A DNA stretch of 64,000 nt from Sandaracinus sp. (GCA_002699025.1 PABA01000151.1:38256-102255), one strand, 5' to 3'; shown: positions 1 through 8,905, numbered from the stretch's first letter. The notes: a model not told the origin generated them from the letters alone. A program made the numbers and translations.

Positions 1-2841
1 CCCCGCCCGCGGCTCCACCTGCTCGACCTTCTCCGCGAGCTGCAGCACGTCGTCGCCGCTCAGGTCGCGGAAGAGGGGCACGCTCCGCAGAAAGCGCATG
101 CGTTCGTAGACGGGGACCATCTCGGCGTCGCCCGCCGCACCCCCCACGCGCGAAGCAGCCGGGAAGCGTGCTTCGAAGCGCTCTCCATAGGTGAGCAGGG
201 CGCAGCGGCGGAGGTGAGCATCGCCGAGCGCCACGATCGCGTCCAGCGGGTCGGCCAGCGCCTCCCGATCGAGCAGCTCGAGCCGCTCGGCGGCCTCCAC
301 GCGCTCCCGCAGTGAGAGCCGCTCGAAGAGAGGCACGACCCGCCGCGCCAGCTCCCGCTCCAGGCCGAGCTCGAGCAGCTCCGTCACCTGCGCGTCGCGC
401 GCGCTCGAGCGCCGCCGCCGCCCCACCTCCACGGCATCCACGAGCCGCTGCCGCCCCATCAGCAGCAGCAGCGCCAGCACGTCCCGGCGCGCCCGCTCGA
501 TGTGCAGGTCCACCTCGTGCGCCAGGAAGGCGAAGTCCTCCTCCACCTCCCAGTCGGGCACGCCGTCGTCGTGCGCGAGGCCGGCGAGGATCGAGTAGAG
601 CCGGTAGGCCCGCTCGGCGTCGCGGAGCAGCAGCGGCTCCACCACCTCGGGCCCGAGCGGCGGCCTCCGCCCCGCGCGCACGCTCGCCCCGAGCGCCTCG
701 GCCGCGCGGCGCCGGATCACGTCGTCCGGGTGCTGCAGGAGCCGAAGCACGAGCGCCTCCGTGACCGGCCCGCTCGGCGCCCGCGCGACCCGGCTCGCCA
801 GGCGGCTGAGGCTGGCGCCCAGGGTGCGCTCGCCGACCTCGGGCGTGTCGTCCAGCCCCTGCTCGTCCAGCGCGACGAGGTGCCGCGCAGCCGTCGGCGC
901 CGTGCGCGGGTCCTTGAGCAGCCGCACCACGTCCGGAAGCAGCGCGAGCAGGCGAAGGCGCACGACGGTCGCCGCCACCGCGAGCTGCGCCTCCGGGTCG
1001 CCCTTCTCGAGCCACCAGGCGAGCTGCGTCTGCACCCCACGCGCCCGGGTCGCCTCCCCGGTCAGCGCACCGAGCGCGTCCGCCAGGCTCGCCCGCTCGG
1101 CGAGCATCGGCAGGAGCGCCTCGCCGAGCGCCTCGCCCGCGTGGGCGCGCTCGAGCCCCGCGACCTTGCACGCGCGCGCGAAGGCCGGGTCCGCGTCCGC
1201 CTCCCCGACCTCCAGCGCCGCCGCCGCCTGCGGGTCGAGCTCGGGCAGGCCGCGGAGCACCTCCACGATCGCGCGGCGGACCGTCGCGTCCTCCTCCGCG
1301 GCGAGCCGCCCGGCGAGGCGGCGGCCGAGGTCCGCGGGCGCGTGGCGGGCGAGCCCCCGGAGCGCGGCGAGGCGCACGGAGGCGTCCTCGTGCGCGAGGC
1401 CCCCGGCGAGCACCTCGGCCGCCTGCTTCGCGTCGGAGAGCCCGAGCACCTCGGCGGCGGCGGCGGCGCGCGCGGGGTCCCGATCCTCGAGCTCCTCGGC
1501 CAGCGCGCGGCAGGCGTCGGCGTCGAGGTCGGCGGCCTTCGGCGCGCGCCCCGGCCCGAGGAGCACGCGCCGCGCGTCGATGGCCTTGTGGAGCGCGCGG
1601 TGGTAGACGCGGCGGGCCCGCGGGAGCGCGAGGAGCGCCATGGCCGCGCTCGAGGCGAGGACGAAGGCCGCGAGCCAGCGCGTGTCGAAGCTCGAGGGGA
1701 CGCAGCCGAGGCCGACGGCGCTCACGGCGTAGAAGCCCGGCGCGAGGACCCCACGGATGGCGGCCTTGGCCTGGGAGCGGCGCACGCTCGAGAGCGGCGT
1801 CTGGAGCTGATCCGCCGACGAGGACCAGACCGCCTGCTTCAGCACGCGGCCGACGCCGCGCATGACGACGACGGTGATCAGGCTCGGCGTGACGAGCGCG
1901 AGGGTCGCGGCCGCGGCGACCGCGAGGGGCATCACGAGGAGCGAGCGGGCCGCGCCGAGGGCGCCGAGGAGCCGGCCGCTCACGCCGGCGAGCAGCAGCA
2001 TGCCGAGGGCGCTCGTGGCGCCGTAGTAACGGCCGTAGAAGGCGCTGATGGCCTCGGCGCCTTCGAGGGTCTCGCGGGCGGTCGCCATGAGCGCGAAGTC
2101 CATGAACTGCTCGGTGAGCAGGGCGAGCACGGCCAGGCCGGCGACGAGGCGCATGAGGGGCTCGCGGCGGACGAAGGCGAAGCCGTCGCGCCAGGCGGCG
2201 ACGAGGGACTGGCGGCGGCCGCGGCGGGCGCCGGGCTCGAAGTCGCGACGCACCACCTCGCGGACGAGCAGCAGCGTGCCGAGGAGCACGACGGGCGCGG
2301 CGACGAGGAGGGCCTCGGCGCCGAGCGCGCGGGCGAGGGGCGGGACGAGGAAGCCGCCGAGGGTCCAGGCGGCGCCGGCGCCGAGGCCGGCGACGGGGAG
2401 GAGGCGGCGGGCGCTCCGGGCGTCGCAGGCGACGGCGGCGGTGGACCAGACCTGGATCACGAGCACGCCGGAGGCCGCTTCGATGACGACGTAGGTGGCG
2501 AAGCGGATCGCCGGCGCGGGGAGGACGAGGGCGAGCCGGAGGCCGACGAGCGCGGCGATGGTGAGGGCGAGGGAGGCGAGGGCGAGACGGCCCGGGCCGA
2601 GGCGCGGCGTGAGGCTCACGCAGAGCGAGCTCACGGAGGCGAGCGTGACGGCGCTGAGGGCGAAGGCCCAGGGGATGGCGGAGCGGTCGTAGGCCTCGAG
2701 GAAGAGGCCGCTCTGGGCCGCCTTGAGGAGGGCGAGGGCGAGGCTGAGCGCGAAGATCATCGCGAGCAGGCGCGCCGCGCGGCCCCCTTGGCCGTCGGGG
2801 ATCGCCAGCCATCGCCGGAGCGCTCGCCCCCGCCCGCTCAA
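1..2841 (-). CDS. Nucleotide-transporter-like membrane protein with HEAT repeats and start of a cNMP-binding domain (3' partial)
   Basis: The frame stays open from the left edge to 2841, giving 947 visible codons; the C-terminus lies outside the window. Residues about 20-410 form about ten to twelve hydrophobic segments with the layout of the Npt1/Npt2 (TLC) ATP:ADP exchanger-like family. Residues about 430-800 are Ala/Leu-rich helical repeats of HEAT type. From about residue 905 the sequence (FLRSVPLFRDLSGDDVLQLA) matches the start of a cyclic-nucleotide-binding domain. No in-frame ATG lies near the first membrane segment except one at 2760, which would cut the conserved N-terminal arm, so TTG at 2841 is preferred. 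The likely role is inner-membrane transport or sensing controlled by a ligand-binding tail; the substrate is not known. A generic MFS-like fold is the alternative. Confidence 0.7.
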   Translation of the reverse strand, partial: MSGRGRALRRWLAIPDGQGGRAARLLAMIFALSLALALLKAAQSGLFLEAYDRSAIPWAFALSAVTLASVSSLCVSLTPRLGPGRLALASLALTIAALVGLRLALVLPAPAIRFATYVVIEAASGVLVIQVWSTAAVACDARSARRLLPVAGLGAGAAWTLGGFLVPPLARALGAEALLVAAPVVLLGTLLLVREVVRRDFEPGARRGRRQSLVAAWRDGFAFVRREPLMRLVAGLAVLALLTEQFMDFALMATARETLEGAEAISAFYGRYYGATSALGMLLLAGVSGRLLGALGAARSLLVMPLAVAAAATLALVTPSLITVVVMRGVGRVLKQAVWSSSADQLQTPLSSVRRSQAKAAIRGVLAPGFYAVSAVGLGCVPSSFDTRWLAAFVLASSAAMALLALPRARRVYHRALHKAIDARRVLLGPGRAPKAADLDADACRALAEELEDRDPARAAAAAEVLGLSDAKQAAEVLAGGLAHEDASVRLAALRGLARHAPADLGRRLAGRLAAEEDATVRRAIVEVLRGLPELDPQAAAALEVGEADADPAFARACKVAGLERAHAGEALGEALLPMLAERASLADALGALTGEATRARGVQTQLAWWLEKGDPEAQLAVAATVVRLRLLALLPDVVRLLKDPRTAPTAARHLVALDEQGLDDTPEVGERTLGASLSRLASRVARAPSGPVTEALVLRLLQHPDDVIRRRAAEALGASVRAGRRPPLGPEVVEPLLLRDAERAYRLYSILAGLAHDDGVPDWEVEEDFAFLAHEVDLHIERARRDVLALLLLMGRQRLVDAVEVGRRRRSSARDAQVTELLELGLERELARRVVPLFERLSLRERVEAAERLELLDREALADPLDAIVALGDAHLRRCALLTYGERFEARFPAASRVGGAAGDAEMVPVYERMRFLRSVPLFRDLSGDDVLQLAEKVEQVEPRAG

Positions 2842-3289
2842 CGGACCCCGCCGCGCATCACGCCCGGCCGCCCGGGCCCCCGCGGCCGCGAGGCACCCTC
2901 GTGCACGTGCACGATGGGTCCGACGAGACCCCCGAGGCGGAGAGCGCGCCTCCCCTCCGCCCCTCTAGTCGATCTCGTGAGCGCTGGGCGTGCGAAACGT
3001 GGACCTGCGGAGAGCGATTCGGACCAAGGTCGAGTTGCTTCACACGAATCGTGCACGTGCACGTGGACGTGGACGATGGGTCCGACGAGACCCCCGAGGC
3101 GAAGAGCACGCCCCTCCTCCGCCCCTCTAGTCGATCTCGTGAGTGCTGGGCGTGCGAAACGTGGACCTGCGGAGAGCGGATCTGACGGAGGTCGAGTTGC
3201 TTCAGGCGAATCGTGCACGTGCACGTGGACGTGGACGATGGGTCCGACGAGACCTCCGGGGCGGCCGTCTCTCGGGGTCGCGCCGCCCG
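2842..3289. other. Gene-free upstream region filled with repeats
   Basis: This 448-bp stretch lies between two minus-strand genes and is therefore the upstream region of the transporter-like gene. It is almost wholly occupied by the 162-bp tandem repeat described separately. Open frames through it (for example a minus frame reading His-Val repeats) are by-products of a repeat period divisible by three and lack normal protein composition. No tRNA or clear terminator was seen. Confidence 0.6.
2901..3262. repeat. 162-bp tandem repeat with palindromic GTGCACGTGCAC core
   Basis: The landmark gatgggtccgacgagacc starts at 2913, 3075 and 3237, a constant step of 162 bp. Each copy begins with the perfect 12-bp palindrome gtgcacgtgcac (2901, 3051, 3213); in the first copy the palindrome extends to 16 bp (2899-2914). 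Copies 2 and 3 insert an extra cgtgga-type dodecamer after the palindrome that copy 1 lacks. The rest of the unit (ctctagtcgatctcgtgag, gcgtgcgaaacgtggacctg) is conserved with few changes, so duplication looks recent. Position directly upstream of the transporter-like gene suggests a multiplied promoter or operator; that role is inferred. Confidence 0.9.
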
Positions 3290-5074
3290 TCATTCCCCGG
3301 TCGCCGCCGAGCCGGCCCCGGTCCCCTCGGCGCGCATGCCCGCGGCGCCGCGCCGGACGCCGGCCATCCGCGTCGTCGTCATGGACGCGCTCCCGCCCGC
3401 CGCGTTCATCGGCGAGGCGGCGGAGCGGCTGGCGCCCATGCTCGCGCCCGCCGCGTCGTCGCCGTCCTCGCTCTCGTCCTGCGCGTCATCGCTCTCGTCC
3501 TGCGCGTCGTCGCCGTCGCCGTCGTCATCCTCATCGCCGTCCCCGCCGCCCTCGTCGCGCATCCACTCCGGAGGCTCCTGCGTCGCCCACGCCGGCCGCT
3601 CCTCCGCCGGCGCCCGCAGCTCGCAGCCCTCGTTCTTCGCGATGGGCCCGTCCGGCACCAGGAACCCGTCCGTGATGCCGCCCATGCCCGTCACCTCCGT
3701 CGGCCCGGGGCAGCCCTGCGCGATCCACGCCCGCACCAGCGCGATCTCCTCCTCCGGGATCGACGGCAGCCCCATCGGCATCCCCGGCGCCGCGTCCGGG
3801 TAGGGCGGCCGCGCGTGGTCGTGGAAGGCCGCCACCCGATCGCGCACCTCCTCCGGCCGCCGCCGCAGCATCGCCTCCACGAGCGGCGCGAAGCGCGCCC
3901 CCTCCCGCGGCTCGAGCACCGAGTAGCGCTCCCCCGTCTCGCCATCCACGGCGCCCCAGACGAGCGTCTCGTAGGTGCGCATCGCCAGCCGCGACCCCGG
4001 CCAGCCGAAGCCCCCCTCGTTGCCCGGCCCGAGGTCGCGTTCGTGCTCGTTCATGTGGCAGTGCACGCAGATGCGCCCGAGCACGCGCTCCTTCACCTCG
4101 GCCCAGCCGACCGGCCGCTCGAGCGGGGCCGGCGCCTCGAGCGCGGGGGGCGCGGGCGTGGCGGCGAGCGGCGCCTCCGCGTGGAGCAGGAAGTCCGCGA
4201 CCCGCTCGGCCTCCTCGTGCGTGAGCTGCAGGTCCGGCATCAGCGTCCCCTCGCGGAGCGCCTGCGGGTCCTCGATCCACGCGACGAGCACGTCGCGGTG
4301 CATGCGCTCGCGGGCGAAGCGCAGGTTGGGCGCGAGCTTCGCCGGCACCCCCGCGTCGGCGAGCTGCTCGGCGCTGACGTTCGTCTCGAGGTTGCCGAAG
4401 GTGTGGCAGGCCGTGCAGCCCCGCGTGAGGAAGAGCTCGCGGCCCGCCGCGATCCGTTCGGCGCTCGGCGCCTCCGCTTCGGCGTCTTCGCCCTCGCGCT
4501 CCTCGCCCTCCTCGAAGGGATCGGCGACCTCGGCCACCGCCGCGAAGTAGCGCACGATGGCCCGCCGGTCCGCGTCCGGCAGGTACGTGCGCACCATGGT
4601 CTCCTCCATGGCCGGGCGGAGGTCGTAGGGCTCGGCGATGAACTCGGCGATCCACGCCGGGTCGAGGCGCCGCGCCACCGCCGTGAGGTCCGGCACCTCC
4701 TTGTAGTGGACGATGTTGCGCTGATAGCGGAGCAGCGTGTCTTCGCCATAGCGCTCGCTGAGCATCTCGTAGTGCCGATGCCCCGGCTCGAGCCCGTCGA
4801 GCCAGTTGTGGCAGCTCGTGCAGTGATCGGCGCGCCCCGCCGGCTCGACGTCGTCGATGGCGTGGCAGCGGTTGCACTCCTGCCGCACGAGCGCCGCGCG
4901 CCCCTCCTCGAGCGCCTGGGCCCGCTCGGCCTCGTCCCACTCGACCCGGTGCCGCGCGAGCACCGCCTCGACGTCCGGCGGCGGTGGGGGAGGCGGCGGA
5001 GGCGGAGGCGGCTCGTCACCCCCGCAGGCGAGGAGGAGGGCGAGGGCGCCCGCGGCGAGGGAGCGGCGATCCAT
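3290..5074 (-). CDS. Tetra-heme c-type cytochrome lipoprotein
   Basis: The 594-residue protein begins with a lipoprotein signal (lipobox LLLAC, Cys17), then 12 consecutive prolines (22-33). It carries four CxxCH heme-binding motifs: CNRCH 67-71, CTSCH 85-89, CTACH 220-224 and CVHCH 336-340. The first two lie close together as in di-heme modules; the others sit in separate cytochrome c-like domains of about 100 residues. The last 75 residues are low complexity, first Asp/Glu-rich and then Ala/Ser/Met-rich. It probably acts as a periplasmic or outer-membrane-anchored electron carrier; partner and direction are not shown. The ATG at 5074 is chosen because the signal peptide starts there; the open frame extends upstream without protein-like sequence. 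Confidence 0.85.
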   Translation of the reverse strand: MDRRSLAAGALALLLACGGDEPPPPPPPPPPPPDVEAVLARHRVEWDEAERAQALEEGRAALVRQECNRCHAIDDVEPAGRADHCTSCHNWLDGLEPGHRHYEMLSERYGEDTLLRYQRNIVHYKEVPDLTAVARRLDPAWIAEFIAEPYDLRPAMEETMVRTYLPDADRRAIVRYFAAVAEVADPFEEGEEREGEDAEAEAPSAERIAAGRELFLTRGCTACHTFGNLETNVSAEQLADAGVPAKLAPNLRFARERMHRDVLVAWIEDPQALREGTLMPDLQLTHEEAERVADFLLHAEAPLAATPAPPALEAPAPLERPVGWAEVKERVLGRICVHCHMNEHERDLGPGNEGGFGWPGSRLAMRTYETLVWGAVDGETGERYSVLEPREGARFAPLVEAMLRRRPEEVRDRVAAFHDHARPPYPDAAPGMPMGLPSIPEEEIALVRAWIAQGCPGPTEVTGMGGITDGFLVPDGPIAKNEGCELRAPAEERPAWATQEPPEWMRDEGGGDGDEDDDGDGDDAQDESDDAQDESEDGDDAAGASMGASRSAASPMNAAGGSASMTTTRMAGVRRGAAGMRAEGTGAGSAATGE

Positions 5075-5179
5075 GCGGGAGAGAGGATACCAGCGGCGGC
5101 CGGCCGCCCGGAGGACCCGGACGCGGAGCGACGATCCGACGGAGAGGGAGAATGAACGCGGCCGCTGGTAGTCTAGGGG

Positions 5180-6856
5180 GTGGTGAAGCGTCGGGACGAG
5201 AGCCAGCGGGTGGCGCTGGCCGACACGGTGATCGGGGACTCCTCCGGGGAGATCCGTACGCCCGCCTCCGGCGATTCCTCCCCGGGCACCGCGCCGGGGG
5301 CCAGCGCATCGAGCACCAGCGCGTCTCGGCCCGTCTCCTCCTCCGTCGCGCTCGCCGAGACCGTCGTCGGCGACTCGACCGCCCCGCCCCGCCTCGAGAG
5401 CACCGGCCCCGTCGCCCTCGCCGACACGGTCATCGGCGACTCCGCCTCCGGCGTCGGCTCCTCCCCCGGCGCGCGCCCGAGCCCGGCCGCCAGCGACGCC
5501 GACCGCTACCTCGGCGCGAAGATCGACCACTACCGCATCGAGTCGCTCCTCGGCGAGGGCGGCATGGGCGCCGTCTACGCCGCCCACGACGTCTCCCTCG
5601 ACCGCCCCGTCGCCCTGAAGATGCTCCGCGGCGCGCTCACCCAGCCCGGCTACGAGGAGCGCCTCATGCGCGAGGCGCGCGCCCAGGCGAAGGTCCCGCA
5701 CGCCAACATCGTGCAGATCTACTACATCGGCCGCGCCCGCCCCGAGGGGGCCCCGGCCGACGAGAGCGCGCCCCTCTACTTCGCCATGGAGCGCGTCGGC
5801 GGCGAGAGCCTCGAGGCCATCCTCGACGCCGGCGAGCGCATGAGCCCGGAGGCCGCGCGCATCGCCATGCTCCAGGTGGCCCGCGGCCTGAAGGCGGCGC
5901 GGAAGGTCGGCATCATCCACCGCGACATCAAGCCCTCGAACCTCATGCGCGACCGCGAGGGCCGCATCAAGATCGCCGACTTCGGCCTCGCCAAGCCCAT
6001 GGAGGGCGACGTCTCGATCACCCAGGAGGGCGCCTTCGTCGGGAGCCCCCTCTACATGTCGCCGGAGCAGGCCAGCGGCGACCCCGTCGACCACCGCGCC
6101 GACATGTACTCGCTCGGCGCGACCTTCTATCACCTGCTCGCCGGCCACCCGCCCTTCGACGGCGACACGCCGCTCAAGGTGATCAGCCGCCACCTGAGCA
6201 AGCCCGTGCCGCCGCTCGCCGAGGCCGCGCCCGAGGTGCCGCCCGCGCTCCGGGCGATCCTGCACAAGCTCCTCGAGAAGGACCCGAAGGACCGCTTCGA
6301 GGACTACGACGCGCTCCTCGAGGCGCTCTCCGCGGCCGACCCGGCGCGCGCCCCCTACGCCGGCTTCTGGATCCGCGCGGCGGCCTCCCTCATCGACACC
6401 ATCGTGGCCGGCATCCTCATCGCGCTCGTCGGCTGGGTGGGCCTCGTGCTGCACCTCGCGCATGTCACCGTCGGGCACGCGCTCTTCGGGCAGACGCTCG
6501 GGAAGAAGCTGCTCCACGTCCGCGTGCGGCAGCTCGACGGCAAGCCCCTCGGCTGGAAGAAGGCCGTGCTGCGGACCTTGCTCTCGCTCTGGATGCCCGT
6601 GGCGCTCGCCGTGATGATCCTCGTGACGCAGGGCTTCGTCGGGCTGACGACGACCATCGAGCAGCTCCGGCTCGGGGAGATGGGGCGCGTGCAGCACGTG
6701 ATCGTCGCCCTCGCCGTGAGCAACGGCGTGCTCAGCCTGATGTACGGCGCGGGCCTCGCCGTGGCCGGCTTCCAGAAGCAGAAGCGCGCCATGCACGATC
6801 TGCTCAGCGGCACCGTCGTGCGCTACGTCCTGCCGACGGGCACGGCGACCCGCTGA
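5180..6856 (+). CDS. Ser/Thr protein kinase with C-terminal RDD membrane domain
   Basis: The 558-residue protein starts at GTG 5180. An unstructured N-terminal region holds three near-identical motifs, VALADTVIGDS-like, at residues 11-21, 56-66 and 78-88. The kinase domain (about 118-380) has GEGGMG at 125-130, the Lys of VALK at 147, HRDIKPSN at 247-254, DFG at 267-269 and SPEQ at 294-297, so it should be catalytically active. The C-terminal 165 residues form an RDD domain, with Arg/Asp in the first membrane segment, GQTLGKKLL in the middle and KRAMHDLLSGT at the end. RDD kinases are inner-membrane proteins whose membrane part may sense or transport a small ligand. Thr residues in the repeated motif are candidate autophosphorylation sites; that is inference. 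Confidence 0.9.
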   Translation: MVKRRDESQRVALADTVIGDSSGEIRTPASGDSSPGTAPGASASSTSASRPVSSSVALAETVVGDSTAPPRLESTGPVALADTVIGDSASGVGSSPGARPSPAASDADRYLGAKIDHYRIESLLGEGGMGAVYAAHDVSLDRPVALKMLRGALTQPGYEERLMREARAQAKVPHANIVQIYYIGRARPEGAPADESAPLYFAMERVGGESLEAILDAGERMSPEAARIAMLQVARGLKAARKVGIIHRDIKPSNLMRDREGRIKIADFGLAKPMEGDVSITQEGAFVGSPLYMSPEQASGDPVDHRADMYSLGATFYHLLAGHPPFDGDTPLKVISRHLSKPVPPLAEAAPEVPPALRAILHKLLEKDPKDRFEDYDALLEALSAADPARAPYAGFWIRAAASLIDTIVAGILIALVGWVGLVLHLAHVTVGHALFGQTLGKKLLHVRVRQLDGKPLGWKKAVLRTLLSLWMPVALAVMILVTQGFVGLTTTIEQLRLGEMGRVQHVIVALAVSNGVLSLMYGAGLAVAGFQKQKRAMHDLLSGTVVRYVLPTGTATR

Positions 6857-7286
6857 GCCAGCGCGAGGGGCGCATTGGCGGACGCGCTCGCGTCGAGGCC
6901 GGCCTCGGGGCATCGCGAGGACGTGCCTCTCCGGATCCGCTCCCACTCCGCCGACGTCGGGGCCGAGGACGTCGTGCGCCCAGGAGAGGGCTCCCGCATC
7001 CGGGTGTGGCCGGCCCAGGGCGGCGAGCCCCGGGACCCTCCGCGGCCGGCGCGCTCGCGGCGCCCCACGACCACCGGGGCCACGTGCTCGCGGTGCTCCG
7101 AGGGCCCGAGAGCGACGCGCGAAACGTCCGAGCCTTCCTCGAGCCACGCCGCTGGAGCACCGGGCCGGCGGTGCCCGAGGAGCTGGCGGAGGCGCGCCGA
7201 GCGAGCGTCCCCCATGGGGAGGAATACTCATTCGTACCCATCATCGAGGGGCGCGCGCGAGCGGCGTTTTCGCTACAGCTTCCGGC
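6857..7286. other. Gap with no convincing gene; possible coding remnant
   Basis: No complete gene is supported in this 430-bp gap. A plus-strand frame ending at 7299 reads protein-like between about 7060 and 7250 (for example RGHVLAVLRGPESDARN and PHGEEYSFVPIIEG). Its third positions are rich in G/C, but it lacks a start near this region. A second plus frame looks similar over 6875-7040. The two together could be a frameshifted remnant, or chance in GC-rich DNA. Confidence 0.3.
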
Positions 7287-7580
7287 ATGCCGTACGTGAT
7301 CAACCGCCCGGACGACGCTCCCCAGGCGTGTGCCCACGGCACCTGGCTCGCCCACTGGCGCGCCCTCGCCCCCGCCGAGGATCGCATGCGGGGCTGGTGC
7401 GCCTCCGTCGGCTGCGAGGGCGAGGCCGAGCAGGGCGTGAAGGTGCGCAAGGTCGACTACCGGGGCCGCCCCATGGGCGCGACCCTCGTCGTCCCCGTCT
7501 GCCGCCAGTGCGCCAGCCGCAACGCCCGCTACATCGTCGTCGGCCCCCTCCTCGACGCCGCCGGCAGCTGCTCCGAGTGA
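7287..7580 (+). CDS. Small Cys-containing hypothetical protein
   Basis: A 97-residue protein with ATG start at 7287. It contains CASVGC and CRQC pairs about 30 residues apart, spaced as in a small zinc-binding fold, and a GATLVVPVCRQC strand between them. There is no signal peptide or membrane segment. Codon use matches the neighbours and the composition is protein-like, which favours a real gene. No family was recognised. It stands alone between the RDD kinase and the RHS locus. Confidence 0.6.
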   Translation: MPYVINRPDDAPQACAHGTWLAHWRALAPAEDRMRGWCASVGCEGEAEQGVKVRKVDYRGRPMGATLVVPVCRQCASRNARYIVVGPLLDAAGSCSE

Positions 7581-8080
7581 GCCCACTCGCTCCCCGCGGC
7601 GCCCGAGCCCTCGGCATGGGCGTTCGAACCCGTGCGCGTCGTCTCTCCGGCGACGACACGAGCTTCCTCCGCACCTTGGCGACGGCCATGCGTGGGTGAT
7701 CTGCGTTCACAAGGTCGGTCGACGATCAGTTGCATCGGATTCGTCCGTGTCGATCCGAACTCAAAGGCCTGAAAGCTGCCAGCTCGTACGCGGCATGACG
7801 CTCCAGCTTCGTCGCTCGCGAGGATGAGCACCGACCCGTCGCGCAAGTAAATGCACGAAAATATTGGGGAAGATCTCGAGATGTGCCGCATAGCAGGATA
7901 CGACCATGGACACCTTGGTCGAAGCTGCTATCTCGGTCATCACTCCCCCAGGGCGTGCCAAGAGTCGCGGGAATCAAGTTTGTAGTCGACCGCGAGTGTA
8001 CGCTCTTTGCGTTACCCCGTTTGGGGTGAGCGCTGGGGAGAAGTCCGTCCGCTCAGTCTCGCGGACGGTGGAGCGCGACC
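7581..8080. other. AT-richer gap without a supported gene
   Basis: This 500-bp stretch has visibly lower GC than its surroundings (about 7690-8060). On the minus strand two overlapping frames look partly protein-like: one reads MTEIAASTKVSMVVSCYAAH from 7940, the other CIYLRDGSVLILASDEAG from about 7855. They would join only through a frameshift, so a broken gene is possible but not proven. No tRNA cloverleaf or clear terminator was found. The right part presumably carries the promoter of the lipoprotein-RHS operon. Confidence 0.35.
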
Positions 8081-8905
8081 ATGACTCGACCCACCCCCCT
8101 TCTTCTCGGCCTCACCCTCGCAGCCCTCGCTGCGTCGGGTTGCGATCGAGGCGACCCTGTCGTCTCCGGCGCGCGCCAGGCTCTCAGCGATGAAGCGGAG
8201 ACGAGCGGAGCACCTTCCGCACCGCTTGGCGACGCGGCCGCCGCGAGCGGCTCTTCCGAAGCCCGGCTCGGCTTCGCCGGAGGTGTCGTCGAGTCCCCGG
8301 ACGGTCGCCTCGCCGTGCATGTCGCGCCGCGCGCGCTCCGCCGGGAGCTTCGCCTCCGGGTCGGCCGAGCGGGCGACGACGCCCCGCCCGACGACCTCGG
8401 CCTCTCTCTTCTCGGGCCCATCTACGAGGTGGAGGTGCTCGAGGGTCGCTTGCCGAGGCAAGCCGGCTTCGACTTCTCCCTCGAGCCCCTCGAAGAGGTG
8501 CCGGAGGCCGAGGCACCCGAAGACGGTGTCCTCGTCGTCCACGACGGCCGCCGCTGGCGGGAGCTGGAAACCCAGCCGGACGTCGAGGCCTGTCACGCCG
8601 ACGTGGACTTCGTCCGTCTCCGCGGCATCCGACGCGACACCTTCCACGTCGCCCTCGCGACTCGAGCCCCCGTATCGCGACTCTGCGAACGCCGCGCTCG
8701 GCGCGCGAGCGCGCGCTTCTCGCGCGAGTGCCCCGACGCCGATGCCAGCTGGCTGACGGCCGAGCTCGCCAGGCGCTGCGACGAGGTCGCTCCCCCCAAC
8801 GCGCGCCTGCGCGCCCTCCGCCCGTGCCTCGAGGCGCTCGCTTGCGAGCCGGAGATGGACGAGCTCCTGACCTTCGGCGCGTGCGTCGAGGAGGCCTGGC
8901 GATGA
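8081..8905 (+). CDS. Lipoprotein with ZU5-like domain, partner of the RHS protein
   Basis: The 274-residue protein starts with a lipoprotein signal (lipobox LAASGC). Residues about 65-190 read GGVVESPDGRLAVHVAPRAL, then a GP-x-YEVE strand and a DGRRW strand. This is the pattern of ZU5-like beta domains that occur in bacterial surface proteins. The C-terminal third has about eight cysteines and helical character. Its stop overlaps the start of the RHS gene in ATGA (8902-8905), so the two are probably translationally coupled and act together at the cell envelope. Function as a chaperone, anchor or processing partner of the RHS shell is inference. Confidence 0.75.
   Translation: MTRPTPLLLGLTLAALAASGCDRGDPVVSGARQALSDEAETSGAPSAPLGDAAAASGSSEARLGFAGGVVESPDGRLAVHVAPRALRRELRLRVGRAGDDAPPDDLGLSLLGPIYEVEVLEGRLPRQAGFDFSLEPLEEVPEAEAPEDGVLVVHDGRRWRELETQPDVEACHADVDFVRLRGIRRDTFHVALATRAPVSRLCERRARRASARFSRECPDADASWLTAELARRCDEVAPPNARLRALRPCLEALACEPEMDELLTFGACVEEAWR

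Noticed and set aside
2838..3293. A minus-strand frame encoding His-Val repeats
   Set aside because: It arises only because the 162-bp DNA repeat is divisible by three; there is no ribosome binding site or normal protein composition.
502..3675. A 1057-codon plus-strand open frame
   Set aside because: It lies antisense to membrane segments and HEAT repeats of the transporter-like gene and is Arg/Glu/Gly-rich without domains.
7529..7961. Candidate small genes on the minus strand
   Set aside because: Sense-like stretches lie in two frames that would need a frameshift, and part overlaps the 3' end of the 7287 gene; not enough for a gene call.
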